Assembly: GCF_001187535.1 (NCBI RefSeq)
Contig: NZ_LFIO01000207.1
Span: forward strand, 120,117 to 184,116
From: Rhizobium ecuadorense
GTDB taxonomy: Bacteria; Pseudomonadota; Alphaproteobacteria; Rhizobiales; Rhizobiaceae
Direction: 5' to 3'
Length of the DNA stretch: 64,000 nt
Below the pieces are notes generated by a model. That model saw only the letters and a program-made list of their open reading frames with translations. It did not search any database and was not told the origin of the DNA. A program made the position numbers and the translations under genes. Below are positions 16,676 to 25,880 of the stretch, piece by piece; position 1 is the stretch's first letter, and each line of letters starts with the position of its first letter.

Positions 16676-17956
16676 ATGACCGCGACAAGCCTTACCGACC
16701 GGAAGAACGCCGCCATTTCCCGCGGCGTCGGCATGACGACCCAGATCTATGCCGATCGTGCGGAGAATGCCGAGATCTGGGACAAGGAGGGCCGCCGCTA
16801 TATCGATTTCGCGGCCGGCATCGCCGTTCTCAATACCGGACACCGTCACCCCAAAGTCATCGCGGCGGTCAAGGATCAGCTCGACCATTTCACCCATACC
16901 TGCCACCAGGTTGTTCCCTACGAAAACTATGTCAGCCTTGCCGAACGGTTGAACGCGCTGCTGCCGGGTGACTTCGAGAAGAAGACGATCTTCGTCACGA
17001 CGGGCGCCGAGGCGGTGGAAAATGCCGTCAAGATCGCGCGTGCGGCAACCGGCCGCTCGGCCGTCATCGCCTTCGGTGGCGGCTTTCACGGCCGCACCTT
17101 CATGGGCATGGCGCTGACCGGCAAGGTGGTGCCCTACAAGGTCGGCTTCGGCGCCATGCCGGGCGACGTCTTCCATGTCCCCTTCCCGGTCGAGCTGCAT
17201 GGCGTCACCGTCGATCAGTCGCTGGCGGCGCTGAAGAAGCTTTTTGCCGCCGATGTCGATCCGCAGCGAGTCGCGGCCATCATCATCGAGCCGGTGCAGG
17301 GCGAAGGCGGCTTCTACCCGGCGCCGGCCGCCTTCATGAAGGCGCTGCGCGAACTCTGCGACCAGCACGGTATCCTGTTGATCGCCGACGAGGTGCAGAC
17401 CGGTTTTGCCCGCACCGGCCGGATGTTCGCGATGGATCATCACGAGGTGGCGGCCGACCTGACGACGATGGCAAAGAGCCTTGCCGGCGGCTTTCCGCTC
17501 GCCGCCGTCACCGGCCGCGCCGAGATCATGGACGCGCCGGGACCGGGCGGGCTCGGCGGCACCTATGGCGGCAACCCGCTCGGCATCGCCGCAGCGCACG
17601 CCGTCCTCGACGTTATCGCCGACGAGGATCTCTGCAATCGCGCCAACCAGCTCGGCGGCCGGCTGAAACAGCGGCTGGAATCGCTGCGTGAGACGGTACC
17701 CGAGATCGCCGATATCCGCGGGCCGGGCTTCATGAATGCGGTCGAATTCAACGACCGGACGACCGGATTGCCGAGTGCCGAATTCGCCAACCGGGTGCGT
17801 CTGATCGCGCTCGACAAGGGCCTGATCCTGCTGACCTGCGGCGTCCACGGCAACGTCATCCGCTTCCTCGCGCCGATCACCATCCAGGACGAGGTTCTCG
17901 GCGAGGCGCTCGACATCCTCGAGGCTTCGATGCTGGAAGCGAGCGCGGCCAAGTAA
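16676..17956 (+). CDS. gabT: 4-aminobutyrate aminotransferase
   Basis: Class III PLP aminotransferase of 426 residues, converting GABA and 2-oxoglutarate to succinate semialdehyde and glutamate. Visible landmarks are VTTGAEAVENAVKIAR, the GGFHGRTFMGMALTG loop, EPVQGEGGF, the PLP-Asp region LIADEVQTGFARTG, and the PLP-binding Lys267 in TTMAKSLAGGFPL. Length equals E. coli GabT (426). The ATG at 16676 follows CAGGAG; an 18-residue extension from 16622 would run through the palindromic operator. It forms an operon with gabD, 57 bases downstream. A related omega-aminotransferase specificity (for example 5-aminovalerate) cannot be excluded. Confidence 0.95.
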   Translation: MTATSLTDRKNAAISRGVGMTTQIYADRAENAEIWDKEGRRYIDFAAGIAVLNTGHRHPKVIAAVKDQLDHFTHTCHQVVPYENYVSLAERLNALLPGDFEKKTIFVTTGAEAVENAVKIARAATGRSAVIAFGGGFHGRTFMGMALTGKVVPYKVGFGAMPGDVFHVPFPVELHGVTVDQSLAALKKLFAADVDPQRVAAIIIEPVQGEGGFYPAPAAFMKALRELCDQHGILLIADEVQTGFARTGRMFAMDHHEVAADLTTMAKSLAGGFPLAAVTGRAEIMDAPGPGGLGGTYGGNPLGIAAAHAVLDVIADEDLCNRANQLGGRLKQRLESLRETVPEIADIRGPGFMNAVEFNDRTTGLPSAEFANRVRLIALDKGLILLTCGVHGNVIRFLAPITIQDEVLGEALDILEASMLEASAAK

Positions 17957-18013
17957 CCGAACCGGATTTCAATGGCTGCCGGCGACCGGCAGCCGCTCCC
18001 AAGGAGACATGAG

Positions 18014-19495
18014 ATGGCTTTCACCACCGCCCTGACGAGGCACGTTCCCTTCTCTTCGCCGTTCCTGCGCGCCGCCGGCTATATCAACGGCGTCTGGACA
18101 TCGGGCGATGCCGCCAAGACCTTCGAGGTGCTCAATCCGGCAACCGGCGAACTGCTTGCTTCGCTGCCCGATATGGGGGCTGCCGAGACGCGGGCGGCGA
18201 TCGATGCGGCCTATGCCGCCCAGCCGGCCTGGGCTGCGCGGCCCGCCAAGGAGCGCAGCCTCATCCTGCGCAAATGGTTCGACCTGATGGTTGCCAATGC
18301 AGATGCGCTCGCTGCAATCCTCACCGCCGAAATGGGCAAGCCCTTCGCCGAAGCGCGCGGCGAGATCCTGTATGCCGCGTCCTATATCGAATGGTATGCG
18401 GAGGAAGCCAAGCGGATCTACGGCGAGACGATCCCAGCGCCTTCCGATGACAAGCGCATGATCGTCATCAAGCAGCCGGTCGGCGTCGTCGGCACGATCA
18501 CGCCGTGGAATTTCCCGGCGGCGATGATTGCCCGCAAGATCGCGCCGGCACTGGCCGTCGGCTGCACGGTGGTGTCGAAGCCGGCCGAGCAGACGCCGCT
18601 GACGGCAATCGCGCTTGCCGTGCTCGCCGAACAGGCCGGCATTCCCTCAGGCGTCTTCAACCTCATCGTCGGCGTCGACGGCCCGGCGATCGGCCGCGAG
18701 CTCTGCGGCAACGACAAGGTGCGCAAGATCAGCTTCACCGGCTCGACCGAAGTCGGCCGCATCCTGATGCGGCAGTGCGCCGACCAGATCAAGAAGGTGA
18801 GCCTGGAACTCGGCGGCAACGCGCCGTTCATTGTCTTTGATGATGCTGATCTCGATGCCGCCGTCGAGGGCGCGATCGCCTCCAAATACCGCAATGCCGG
18901 CCAGACCTGCGTTTGTGCCAACCGCCTCTATATCCAGTCGAGCGTCTATGACGCCTTCGCGGCCAAGCTTGCTGCCAGGGTCGCCGCAATGCCGGTCGGC
19001 GACGGCTTCCAGGCCGGCGTCGAGATCGGGCCGCTGATCGACGAGCAGGGCCTTGCCAAGGTGGAAGACCATGTCGGCGACGCGCTTGCCAAGGGCGCCA
19101 AGGTGCTGACCGGCGGCAAGCGCATCGACGGCGCCGGCACCTTCTTTGCCCCGACGGTGCTGACCGGCGTTGAGCGCGGCATGAAGGTGGCGCGCGAGGA
19201 AACCTTCGGGCCGGTGGCGCCGCTCTTCCGTTTCAAGACGGCCGAGGATGTCATCACTCAAGCCAATGATACGGAATTCGGCCTTGCCGCCTATTTCTAT
19301 GCCGGCGACCTGAAGAAGGTCTGGCGGGTGGCGGAAGCGCTGGAATATGGCATGATCGGCATCAATACCGGCATCATGTCCTCCGAGACCGCGCCCTTCG
19401 GCGGCATCAAACAATCCGGCCTCGGCCGCGAGGGCTCACGTCACGGCGCCGACGACTATCTGGAAATGAAATATCTCTGCATCGGCGGCGTCTGA
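18014..19495 (+). CDS. gabD: succinate-semialdehyde dehydrogenase, NADP-type
   Basis: Aldehyde dehydrogenase of 493 residues that oxidises succinate semialdehyde to succinate, the step after GabT. Signatures are TPWNFPAAMIARKIAPALA (Rossmann/N-cap), KPAEQTPLTAIAL, FTGSTEVGR, the catalytic Glu motif LELGGNAPFIVFDDADLD, and the catalytic Cys299 in NAGQTCVCANRLY, whose CxC arrangement is typical of GabD. The ATG at 18014 follows AAGGAG; an ATG at 18009 is out of frame. The C-terminal phrase SGLGREGSRHGADDYLEMKY is also typical. Same operon as gabT. Confidence 0.96.
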   Translation: MAFTTALTRHVPFSSPFLRAAGYINGVWTSGDAAKTFEVLNPATGELLASLPDMGAAETRAAIDAAYAAQPAWAARPAKERSLILRKWFDLMVANADALAAILTAEMGKPFAEARGEILYAASYIEWYAEEAKRIYGETIPAPSDDKRMIVIKQPVGVVGTITPWNFPAAMIARKIAPALAVGCTVVSKPAEQTPLTAIALAVLAEQAGIPSGVFNLIVGVDGPAIGRELCGNDKVRKISFTGSTEVGRILMRQCADQIKKVSLELGGNAPFIVFDDADLDAAVEGAIASKYRNAGQTCVCANRLYIQSSVYDAFAAKLAARVAAMPVGDGFQAGVEIGPLIDEQGLAKVEDHVGDALAKGAKVLTGGKRIDGAGTFFAPTVLTGVERGMKVAREETFGPVAPLFRFKTAEDVITQANDTEFGLAAYFYAGDLKKVWRVAEALEYGMIGINTGIMSSETAPFGGIKQSGLGREGSRHGADDYLEMKYLCIGGV

Positions 19496-19515
19496 TCGGC
19501 CAGCCGCAAGAAGCA

Positions 19516-19540
19516 GGCACGCGGCCTCTCGCCGCGTGCC
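19516..19540. terminator. hairpin terminator between gabD and slyX
   Basis: Perfect 10-bp stem GGCACGCGGC / GCCGCGTGCC with loop CTCTC in the 46-base gap between convergent genes. No clear T tract follows. Confidence 0.6.
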
Positions 19541-19541
19541 G

Positions 19542-19751
19542 TCAATAATGCGGTGGGCGGGTGATACCAGGCGCTTCCAGAGACTGTTCCTCGAGCGACA
19601 GGAAACGTTCGGTCAGCCGGTCGAGCTTGGTGCGCATCTGCTCCACGACCTTCCATTGTTCGGCAAGCTGATCGGACAGCTCCTCGATCGTCTTTGCCTG
19701 ATAGGCCAGCATTTCCTCCAGCCGGGTGATGCGGTTCGTCTCGTCGGACAT
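19542..19751 (-). CDS. slyX: SlyX family protein
   Basis: The 69-residue coiled-coil protein matches SlyX. It has ITRLEEMLAYQAKTIEELSDQL at the start (two heptad-rich helices), then EQWKVVEQMRTKLDRLTERF, and a short tail ending in PPHY, the usual SlyX C-terminus. The family has no established biochemical role. Its ribosome-binding site (GGAAAGG) lies inside the left arm of the inverted-repeat element that starts immediately upstream at 19752. Confidence 0.9.
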   Translation of the reverse strand: MSDETNRITRLEEMLAYQAKTIEELSDQLAEQWKVVEQMRTKLDRLTERFLSLEEQSLEAPGITRPPHY

Positions 19752-20107
19752 TAGAGCCTTTCCGGGTTAGATTGCAGCATTCTGCCGGAGCAGATTTTCG
19801 TCAGGGCAAAGGCGATTGGCGATGGGCATACCCCTTGGTACGTCCGAGCCGATCGCCTTTGCCCTGGCGGAAAGATGCCCGGCCCACCCGGCCGCACCGC
19901 TTCGCCGTGGCGAAGCGATAAGTGCGTCCGGCGATTTTAAGTCTTGCAGATTTGCCTGGCAAATCTGCGGGAGGGTTGGCTGAAACGGGCCGCCTGCTCG
20001 ACCGGCCGGCTTGGCCGTAGAGCTGGGCTACGACACGCGCCAGCCGGTCGACCATCCGCCTCCGTTTGAGCCAACAGAATGCTACAATCTAACCCGGAAA
20101 GGCTCTA
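19752..20107. repeat. inverted-repeat-bounded element with nested palindromes
   Basis: The outer arms 19752-19784 and 20075-20107 are 33-base inverted copies with one mismatch. Inside are further inverted repeats: CAGGGCAAAGGCGAT / ATCGCCTTTGCCCTG (about 19803-19866), CGCTTCGCC / GGCGAAGCG (about 19899-19918), GCAGATTTGCC / GGCAAATCTGC (about 19947-19969), and TCGACCGGC-type arms around the centre right. No reading frame codes for a transposase. This looks like a miniature inverted-repeat element or a large mosaic palindrome. The left arm includes the slyX ribosome-binding site. Confidence 0.75.
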
Positions 20108-20207
20108 CATCCTCCTTTGCCGACACCGGCAGAACAGATGGTTCTCCCAAAGCGGAAATAGGCCACCTCGTCAATGTTTTCGATGGCCTGCGCAACCGCG
20201 CAAAACT

Positions 20208-20222
20208 GAACCGTTTGGTTAC
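20208..20222 (+). promoter_or_regulatory. operator-like site upstream of uxaC
   Basis: GAACCGTTTGGTTAC; its complement begins GTAACCAA, the same as the site in the ABC-operon promoter at 32322-32336, and it is related to the site at 33186-33201. It lies 63 bases before uxaC. Confidence 0.5.
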
Positions 20223-20284
20223 TAAAAGACCTTGCCGTGCCCTGTGTTGTGGGATAGGCCCTTTCCCATCAGGGAGGAATACTG

Positions 20285-21700
20285 ATGGATGCAGGAAACG
20301 GCTTTCTTCATCCGGACCGGCTCTTTCCGGCCGACCCGGCAACACGGACCATTGCGCGCGACCTCTATGAGACGGTGCGCACTCTTCCGATCGTCAGCCC
20401 GCATGGGCATACCGAACCGTCCTGGTTCGCCGACGACAAGCCTTTCGAAGATGCGGCTTCGCTGCTGGTTATTCCCGATCACTATCTCTTCCGCATGCTG
20501 CACAGCGTCGGCGTCGCATTGGACGAGCTTGGCGTGCCGCGGCTCGACGGCAAGCCCGTGGCTCAGGGACGCGCGATCTGGCGGACCTTCGCCAGGCATT
20601 ACCATCTCTTCCGCGGAACGCCATCGAGCCTCTGGGTCGATCATGCGATGTCCGCCGTTCTCGGCTGCACCGAGCCGCTGACACCTGACAATGCCGATGC
20701 GCTCTACGATCACATCAATGCCCAGCTTGCCCGTCCGGAATTCCGCCCGCGAGCGCTGCATCAGCGATTCGGCATCGAAACGATCGCGACGACGGAGGGC
20801 GCGCTCGATCCGCTGGCGCACCACCAGAAGATGGCGGCGGACGGCTGGATCGGCAAGGTCCGGACCACCTACCGGCCGGACAGCGTCACCGATCCCGATG
20901 CCGTCGGCTTCCGCGACAATCTCATAAAGTTCGGCGAGATCACCGGCACTGAGGTGACGCGCTGGGACGGGCTGATCGAGGCGCATCGGCGCCGGCGCGC
21001 CTATTTCCGCCAGTTCGGCGCCACCGCGACCGATCACGGCGTGCCGAGCGCCTTCACCGCCGACCTGCCGCTTGCCGAAAAACAGGCGCTGCTCGACAAG
21101 GCGCTGAAGGGGCCGCTTTCGGCTGTCGACGCAGAGCTTTTCCGCGGCCAGATGATGACGGAGATGGCCGGGCTTTCGGCTGAGGACGGCATGGTCATGC
21201 AGATCCATGCCGGTTCGCGGCGCAATACCGACAGCGGGTTGTTTGCGACGCGCGGCCCCAATATGGGCGCCGATATCCCGACGCGAACGGACTGGGTCGG
21301 CGGCCTGAATGCGCTGCTTTCCAAGTACGGCCATGCGCCGGGGCTGCGGGTGCTGCTCTTCACCCTCGACGAGACGACTTATGCGCGCGAGATGGCGCCG
21401 ATGGCCGGCCATTGGCCCTGCCTGATGATCGGTCCGCCTTGGTGGTTCCACGACAGCCCGCTCGGCATTCGCCGCTATCTCGACCAGGTGGTGGAAACGG
21501 CTGGCTTCGCCAATATGGCCGGTTTCAACGACGACACGCGGGCGCTGCTTTCAATCCCGGCGCGGCATGATGTCTGGCGCCGCGAAGTCTGCCGCTTCCT
21601 CGCCGGACTCGCCGCCGAGCACCGGATTTCCAAAGGGGAAGCCGAGATCGTGGCGGGCGAACTCTCCTATGGCAATGCGAAGAAGGCCTATAAGCTGTGA
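20285..21700 (+). CDS. uxaC: glucuronate isomerase
   Basis: Uronate isomerase of 471 residues in the amidohydrolase-like superfamily. It converts D-glucuronate to D-fructuronate (or galacturonate to tagaturonate). The metal-site phrase SPHGHTEPSWFADD lies near residue 40, and FGIETIATTEGALDPL, MQIHAGSRRNTDS, VLLFTLDETTYARE and GPPWWFHDSPLGIRRY are all conserved. The start at 20285 follows GGGAGGAATACTG. The stop overlaps the GTG of the next gene by four bases, indicating a uxaC-uxuB operon. Mannonate dehydratase and KDG kinase are not in this window. Confidence 0.95.
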   Translation: MDAGNGFLHPDRLFPADPATRTIARDLYETVRTLPIVSPHGHTEPSWFADDKPFEDAASLLVIPDHYLFRMLHSVGVALDELGVPRLDGKPVAQGRAIWRTFARHYHLFRGTPSSLWVDHAMSAVLGCTEPLTPDNADALYDHINAQLARPEFRPRALHQRFGIETIATTEGALDPLAHHQKMAADGWIGKVRTTYRPDSVTDPDAVGFRDNLIKFGEITGTEVTRWDGLIEAHRRRRAYFRQFGATATDHGVPSAFTADLPLAEKQALLDKALKGPLSAVDAELFRGQMMTEMAGLSAEDGMVMQIHAGSRRNTDSGLFATRGPNMGADIPTRTDWVGGLNALLSKYGHAPGLRVLLFTLDETTYAREMAPMAGHWPCLMIGPPWWFHDSPLGIRRYLDQVVETAGFANMAGFNDDTRALLSIPARHDVWRREVCRFLAGLAAEHRISKGEAEIVAGELSYGNAKKAYKL

Positions 21701-23154
21701 CCGAACGACTGCAGACCCTTTCCGGCCTCGCCCCGACGGCGAAGCTTCCCGCCTATGACCGCGGCCGGCTGAAAAGCGGCATCCTGCATCTGGGACCCGG
21801 CGCCTTTTTCCGTGCGCATTTTGCGCCGTTTACCGATGGCGCGCTGGCCGCCGCAGGCGGCGACTGGGGCATCGAGGTGGCAAGCCTGCGCACGCCCGAT
21901 GTCGCCGACAATCTGAGCGCCCAGAACGGGCTTTATACGACGCTGATCCGCGATACGTCGGGCACGACGGCTGAGGTGATCGGTTCGATTCTTAAGGCGC
22001 ATGTGGCGCCGCGCGATCCGGCCGGCCTGCTGGCGCGGCTCGAAGATCCGGAAATCCGCATCGTCAGCATGACGGTGACGGAAAAGGCCTACGGTTTCGA
22101 TCCGGCAACGGGCGGCCTCGACCTCAAACATCCCGACATCGTCGCCGACCTCGCCGACCGGCATGCGCCGCGCGGCGTCATCGGCTATCTCGTCGAAGGC
22201 CTAGCACGCCGCCGGCAGAAGGGGATCGCTCCCTTCACGCCGCTCAGCTGCGACAACCTGCCGAGCAACGGCGCCGTCCTGAGACGCCTCGTGCTCGAAT
22301 TCACCTCTCGCATCGATGCCGATCTGCATGACTGGATCGAAGCGAATGTACCCTTCCCGTCGACGATGGTCGACCGCATCACCCCGGCCAGTACCGACGC
22401 GACCTATGCCGATGCCGAGCGGCTGACAGGCCGCACGGATATGGCGGCGATCGAGACGGAGCCCTTTACGCAATGGGTTATCGAAGATCATTTCGCCGAT
22501 GGCCGTCCGGCCTGGGAAAATGTGCGTGGCGCGCTGATGGTCGAAGACGTCTCGGCCTATGAGAAGATGAAGCTCCGGATGCTGAACGGCGCCCATTCGC
22601 TGCTCGCCTATCTCGGTTATATCGGCGGCTATGAATTTATCCGCGACGTGATGGACGATGCTGCCCTGGCAGCCCTGGCCTATCGCCACATGCATGCGGC
22701 GGCGCGAACGCTCGATCCGGTCCCCGGCATCGATCTCGACGATTACGCCAACGAATTGATAGCGCGCTTTGCAAACAAGGCGATCGCGCATCGCACCTAT
22801 CAGATCGCCATGGACGGCACACAGAAACTGCCGCAGCGGCTGCTGGAACCGACCTGCGAGGCGCTGGCGCATGGCGACCGGGCAGAGACCTATGCGATCG
22901 CCGTTGCGGCATGGATGCGCTATGCGCTCGGTGAACACGGCAATGGCGATCGTTACGAGCTGCGCGATCCCCGGGCTGCCGAAATCGCGGCGTTGATTGC
23001 CGATGTCCCGCGCACCGGCCCGGCGATCTCGGCGGCGCTTTTCACCCTTCCCGGCCTTTTCCCGGCGGCGTTGACGGAACATCGGGCGTGGACGCAGGAT
23101 GTGTCGGACAAGCTGGAGATTTTGATCCAGGACGATCGGTTGCCGTTGTTTTGA
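21697..23154 (+). CDS. uxuB: mannitol dehydrogenase family protein, probable D-fructuronate reductase
   Basis: The 485-residue polyol/hexuronate dehydrogenase has the long-chain family signature. LHLGPGAFFRAHFAPF is the N-terminal dinucleotide-binding region; TVTEKAYGFDPATGGLDL, PFTPLSCDNLPSNGAV and SAYEKMKLRMLNGAHSLLAY (catalytic Lys/Asn/His region) follow. It would reduce fructuronate to mannonate with NADH in the cytoplasm. Mannitol dehydrogenase is the main alternative, but the GTGA overlap with uxaC favours fructuronate. A palindromic intergenic repeat follows directly. Confidence 0.9.
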   Translation: MTERLQTLSGLAPTAKLPAYDRGRLKSGILHLGPGAFFRAHFAPFTDGALAAAGGDWGIEVASLRTPDVADNLSAQNGLYTTLIRDTSGTTAEVIGSILKAHVAPRDPAGLLARLEDPEIRIVSMTVTEKAYGFDPATGGLDLKHPDIVADLADRHAPRGVIGYLVEGLARRRQKGIAPFTPLSCDNLPSNGAVLRRLVLEFTSRIDADLHDWIEANVPFPSTMVDRITPASTDATYADAERLTGRTDMAAIETEPFTQWVIEDHFADGRPAWENVRGALMVEDVSAYEKMKLRMLNGAHSLLAYLGYIGGYEFIRDVMDDAALAALAYRHMHAAARTLDPVPGIDLDDYANELIARFANKAIAHRTYQIAMDGTQKLPQRLLEPTCEALAHGDRAETYAIAVAAWMRYALGEHGNGDRYELRDPRAAEIAALIADVPRTGPAISAALFTLPGLFPAALTEHRAWTQDVSDKLEILIQDDRLPLF

Positions 23155-23166
23155 GGTTTTCTGACA

Positions 23167-23381
23167 TGGGAGAGGGTGTGCCGTGGCCGCCCCCCTCTGC
23201 CCTGCCGGGCATCTCCCCCACAGGTGGGGAGATCACAAGTGGCCAAACCTTCGCGCCCGTCTATCGTTGCGCCCGGCTGTGACGCCAGTTGTTTGAGGAA
23301 GCCGGTGAGCCCAGCCAATCTCCCCACCTGTGAAGGAGATGCCCGGCAGGGCAGAGGGGGCTGCCACGGAGTGCCCTCTCC
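23167..23381. repeat. rhizobial palindromic intergenic element (RIME-like)
   Basis: Two inverted arms of about 65 bases (about 23167-23233 and 23318-23381) with few mismatches share the core CTCTGCCCTGCCGGGCATCT and CACAGGTGGGGAGAT, separated by an 84-base non-palindromic centre. The core resembles the mosaic intergenic repeats abundant in Rhizobium and Sinorhizobium genomes. It lies between convergent uxuB and the FAD enzyme gene. Confidence 0.8.
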
Positions 23382-23429
23382 TTATGACTTAAACTCTCGG
23401 AGCGCTCGAGCGCACAGGAATTCCATCCC

Positions 23430-25880
23430 TCAAGCCTTCACCCGCACCATATCCGGATCATAAAGCGGCGCCAGCGACACCTTGCAGGGGATGCGTTCCC
23501 TGGCGACATCGAGTTCGTAACTGCCGGAGAGGACGAAATCCTCGGTGACGCCATCGGCATCGCGGACATAACCGTAGCCGATCGGTTTGCCCACCGTATA
23601 ACCGAAGCCGCCGCTCGACAGCCAGCCGACGCGTTTGCCGTCGCGATAGATGGTTTCGCGGCCGAGCAGCACCACATCGGGATCGTCGGGAACGAAGCAG
23701 GCGAGGCGTTTCTTCACGCCGCCCGACAGCTGCCGCTCGATCGCCGCACGGCCGCGAAAGGGAATGTTCTTCCTGATCTTCACCGCCCAGCCGAGGCCGG
23801 CTTCAACAGGCGTGTGATCAGGACCGATATCGGAACCCCAGGCGCGATAGCCCTTTTCCAGGCGGCAGCTTTCGATAGCGCGGTAGCCGGCATTGACGAG
23901 GCCAAGCTCGCCGCCTGATGCCATCAATACGTCATAGACCGTGGTCGCGTATTCGATGGGAACATGCAGCTCGTAGCCGAGCTCGCCGACATAGGTGATG
24001 CGCAAGGCCCGCACCGGGCAGCCCGATATGCCGACGGTTCTGACCTGGCCGAAGGGGAAGGCGGCATTCGAGACGTCGCTGCCGGTCACCTTTTCCAGCA
24101 CGGCGCGTGCATTCGGGCCCATCAGCGACAGCACTGAATAGGCCGAGGTGACGTCGACCAGCTCGGCATGCATCTCCGCCGGAATATTACGGGCGATCCA
24201 GTTGAAGTCATGGGTGGCGAAACCGGTGCCGGTGACGATGTAATATTCGTCCTCGGCGATGCGGGCAACCGTCACGTCGCATTCGATGCCGCCCTTATCG
24301 TTCAGCATCTGCGTATAGATAAGCGATCCCACCGGCCTTGCGACATCGTTGGAAGCGATCCAGGAGAGCGCCGCCTCGGCATCCCTGCCCTTCAGCACGA
24401 ATTTGGCGAAGGAGGTCTGGTCGAAGATGACGGCCGCCTCGCGCACCGCCTTGTGCTCGCGGCCGACGGCGTCGAACCAGTTCTGCCTGGTATAGCTGTA
24501 GATATCCTTCGGCTCCTCGTTGGCGAAGAGATCGGCGAACCAGTTCGGCCGCTCCCAGCCGAGCTTTTCGCCGAAACAGGCGCCCTGCGCCTTCAATCGA
24601 TCATAGAGCGGTGATTTGCGGCAGGGGCGGCCGCTCGCATGCTCCTCGAATGGCCAGGCCATGGTGTAGTGTTTGCCATAGGCCTCGAGCGTGCGGGTAC
24701 GCACCCAGTCGGCATCGAAATGCGGACGGCCGAAACGGCGGATATCGACCGGCCAAAGATCATAGGGCGGCTCGCCCTTCGTCACCCATTCGGCAAGCGC
24801 CATGCCGGCGCCGCCGGCAGAGGCGATGCCGAAGGCGTTGAAGCCGGCGCCGACGAAGAAGTTCTTCAGCTCCGGCGCCTCGCCGAGAATGAAATTACCG
24901 TCAGGCGTAAAACTTTCCGGGCCGTTCAGCAGTTGCTTGACGCCGACATTCTCAAGCGCCGGAACCCGGCCGAGCGCCTGCTCCATGATCTGCTCGAAAT
25001 GGTCGAAATTGCTGTCGAGCAGCGTATAGTGGAAACCGTCGGGGATGCCTTTCTCCGCCCAGGCGATGGGGTTCGGCTCGTAGCCGCCCATGACGATGCC
25101 GCCGACCTCCTCCTTGTAATAGGTCAGGCGATCGGGATCGCGCAGCGTCGGCAGGTTGGAGGGAACGCCGAAGGATTCGGTGATGATATATTGGTGCTCG
25201 ACCGAGACCAGCGGCACGTTGACGCCGAAGCGGGCCGCGAAGGCGCGCGTCCACTGGCCGGCGCAGACGACGACGCGCTCGCATTCGATACGGCCCTCAG
25301 CAGTAACGACGGCGCGGATTCTTCCCTTGTCGATTTCGAGATCGAGGACCTCGGTATCCTCGAAGATCGAAACGCCCGACAGGCGGGCGCCCTTTGCCAG
25401 CGCCTGGGTGATGTCGGACGGGTTGGCCTGGCCGTCTGTGGGAAGGAAGGCGGCGCCAACGAGATCATCTGTTGTCATCAGCGGCCAGAGATCGAAGGCT
25501 TCCTGCGGCGTCAGCAGCTGCATTTCGAGTCCGAAGGACTGGGCGGTGGTCGCCTGGCGCTTGACCTCCGTCCAGCGCTCCTCGTTGCAGGCAAGGCGCA
25601 GGCCGCCATTCATCTTCCAGCCGGTGCCGAGGCCGGTTTCTTCTTCCAGGCGCTTGTAGAGATCGACGGAATAACCGAGCAGCTGGGTGATATTGGCACT
25701 GCTGCGCAGCTGGCCGACAAGGCCGGCGGCATGGAAGGTGGTGCCCGAGGTGAGCTTCTTGCGTTCGAGCAGCACGGTATCGGTCCAGCCGAGCTTGCCG
25801 AGATGATAGGCTGTTGAGCAGCCGATGATGCCGCCGCCGATGACCACGGCTTTCGCTGTCTTCGGTAATTGTCTCGTCAT
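23430..25880 (-). CDS. FAD-dependent oxidoreductase-aminomethyltransferase fusion (dimethylglycine/sarcosine dehydrogenase-like)
   Basis: Product of 816 residues. The N-terminal DAO/FAD domain (about 8-370) has the dinucleotide motif VVIGGGIIGCSTAYHLGKLG and SGTTFHAAGLV with His50, the position of covalent flavin attachment in dimethylglycine and sarcosine dehydrogenases. A linker domain follows, and then GCV_T and GCV_T_C domains (about 430-810; LSLMGPNARAVLEKVTG, GELGYELHVPIEYA) that bind tetrahydrofolate. Expected reaction: oxidative N-demethylation of a methylated glycine, giving methylene-THF. Its start abuts the stop of the kinase-like gene, indicating a two-gene operon. Confidence 0.92.
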   Translation of the reverse strand: MTRQLPKTAKAVVIGGGIIGCSTAYHLGKLGWTDTVLLERKKLTSGTTFHAAGLVGQLRSSANITQLLGYSVDLYKRLEEETGLGTGWKMNGGLRLACNEERWTEVKRQATTAQSFGLEMQLLTPQEAFDLWPLMTTDDLVGAAFLPTDGQANPSDITQALAKGARLSGVSIFEDTEVLDLEIDKGRIRAVVTAEGRIECERVVVCAGQWTRAFAARFGVNVPLVSVEHQYIITESFGVPSNLPTLRDPDRLTYYKEEVGGIVMGGYEPNPIAWAEKGIPDGFHYTLLDSNFDHFEQIMEQALGRVPALENVGVKQLLNGPESFTPDGNFILGEAPELKNFFVGAGFNAFGIASAGGAGMALAEWVTKGEPPYDLWPVDIRRFGRPHFDADWVRTRTLEAYGKHYTMAWPFEEHASGRPCRKSPLYDRLKAQGACFGEKLGWERPNWFADLFANEEPKDIYSYTRQNWFDAVGREHKAVREAAVIFDQTSFAKFVLKGRDAEAALSWIASNDVARPVGSLIYTQMLNDKGGIECDVTVARIAEDEYYIVTGTGFATHDFNWIARNIPAEMHAELVDVTSAYSVLSLMGPNARAVLEKVTGSDVSNAAFPFGQVRTVGISGCPVRALRITYVGELGYELHVPIEYATTVYDVLMASGGELGLVNAGYRAIESCRLEKGYRAWGSDIGPDHTPVEAGLGWAVKIRKNIPFRGRAAIERQLSGGVKKRLACFVPDDPDVVLLGRETIYRDGKRVGWLSSGGFGYTVGKPIGYGYVRDADGVTEDFVLSGSYELDVARERIPCKVSLAPLYDPDMVRVKA

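Noticed and set aside
19752..20107. Complete insertion sequence
   Set aside because: Terminal inverted repeats are present, but no frame encodes a transposase; reported as a repeat element instead.
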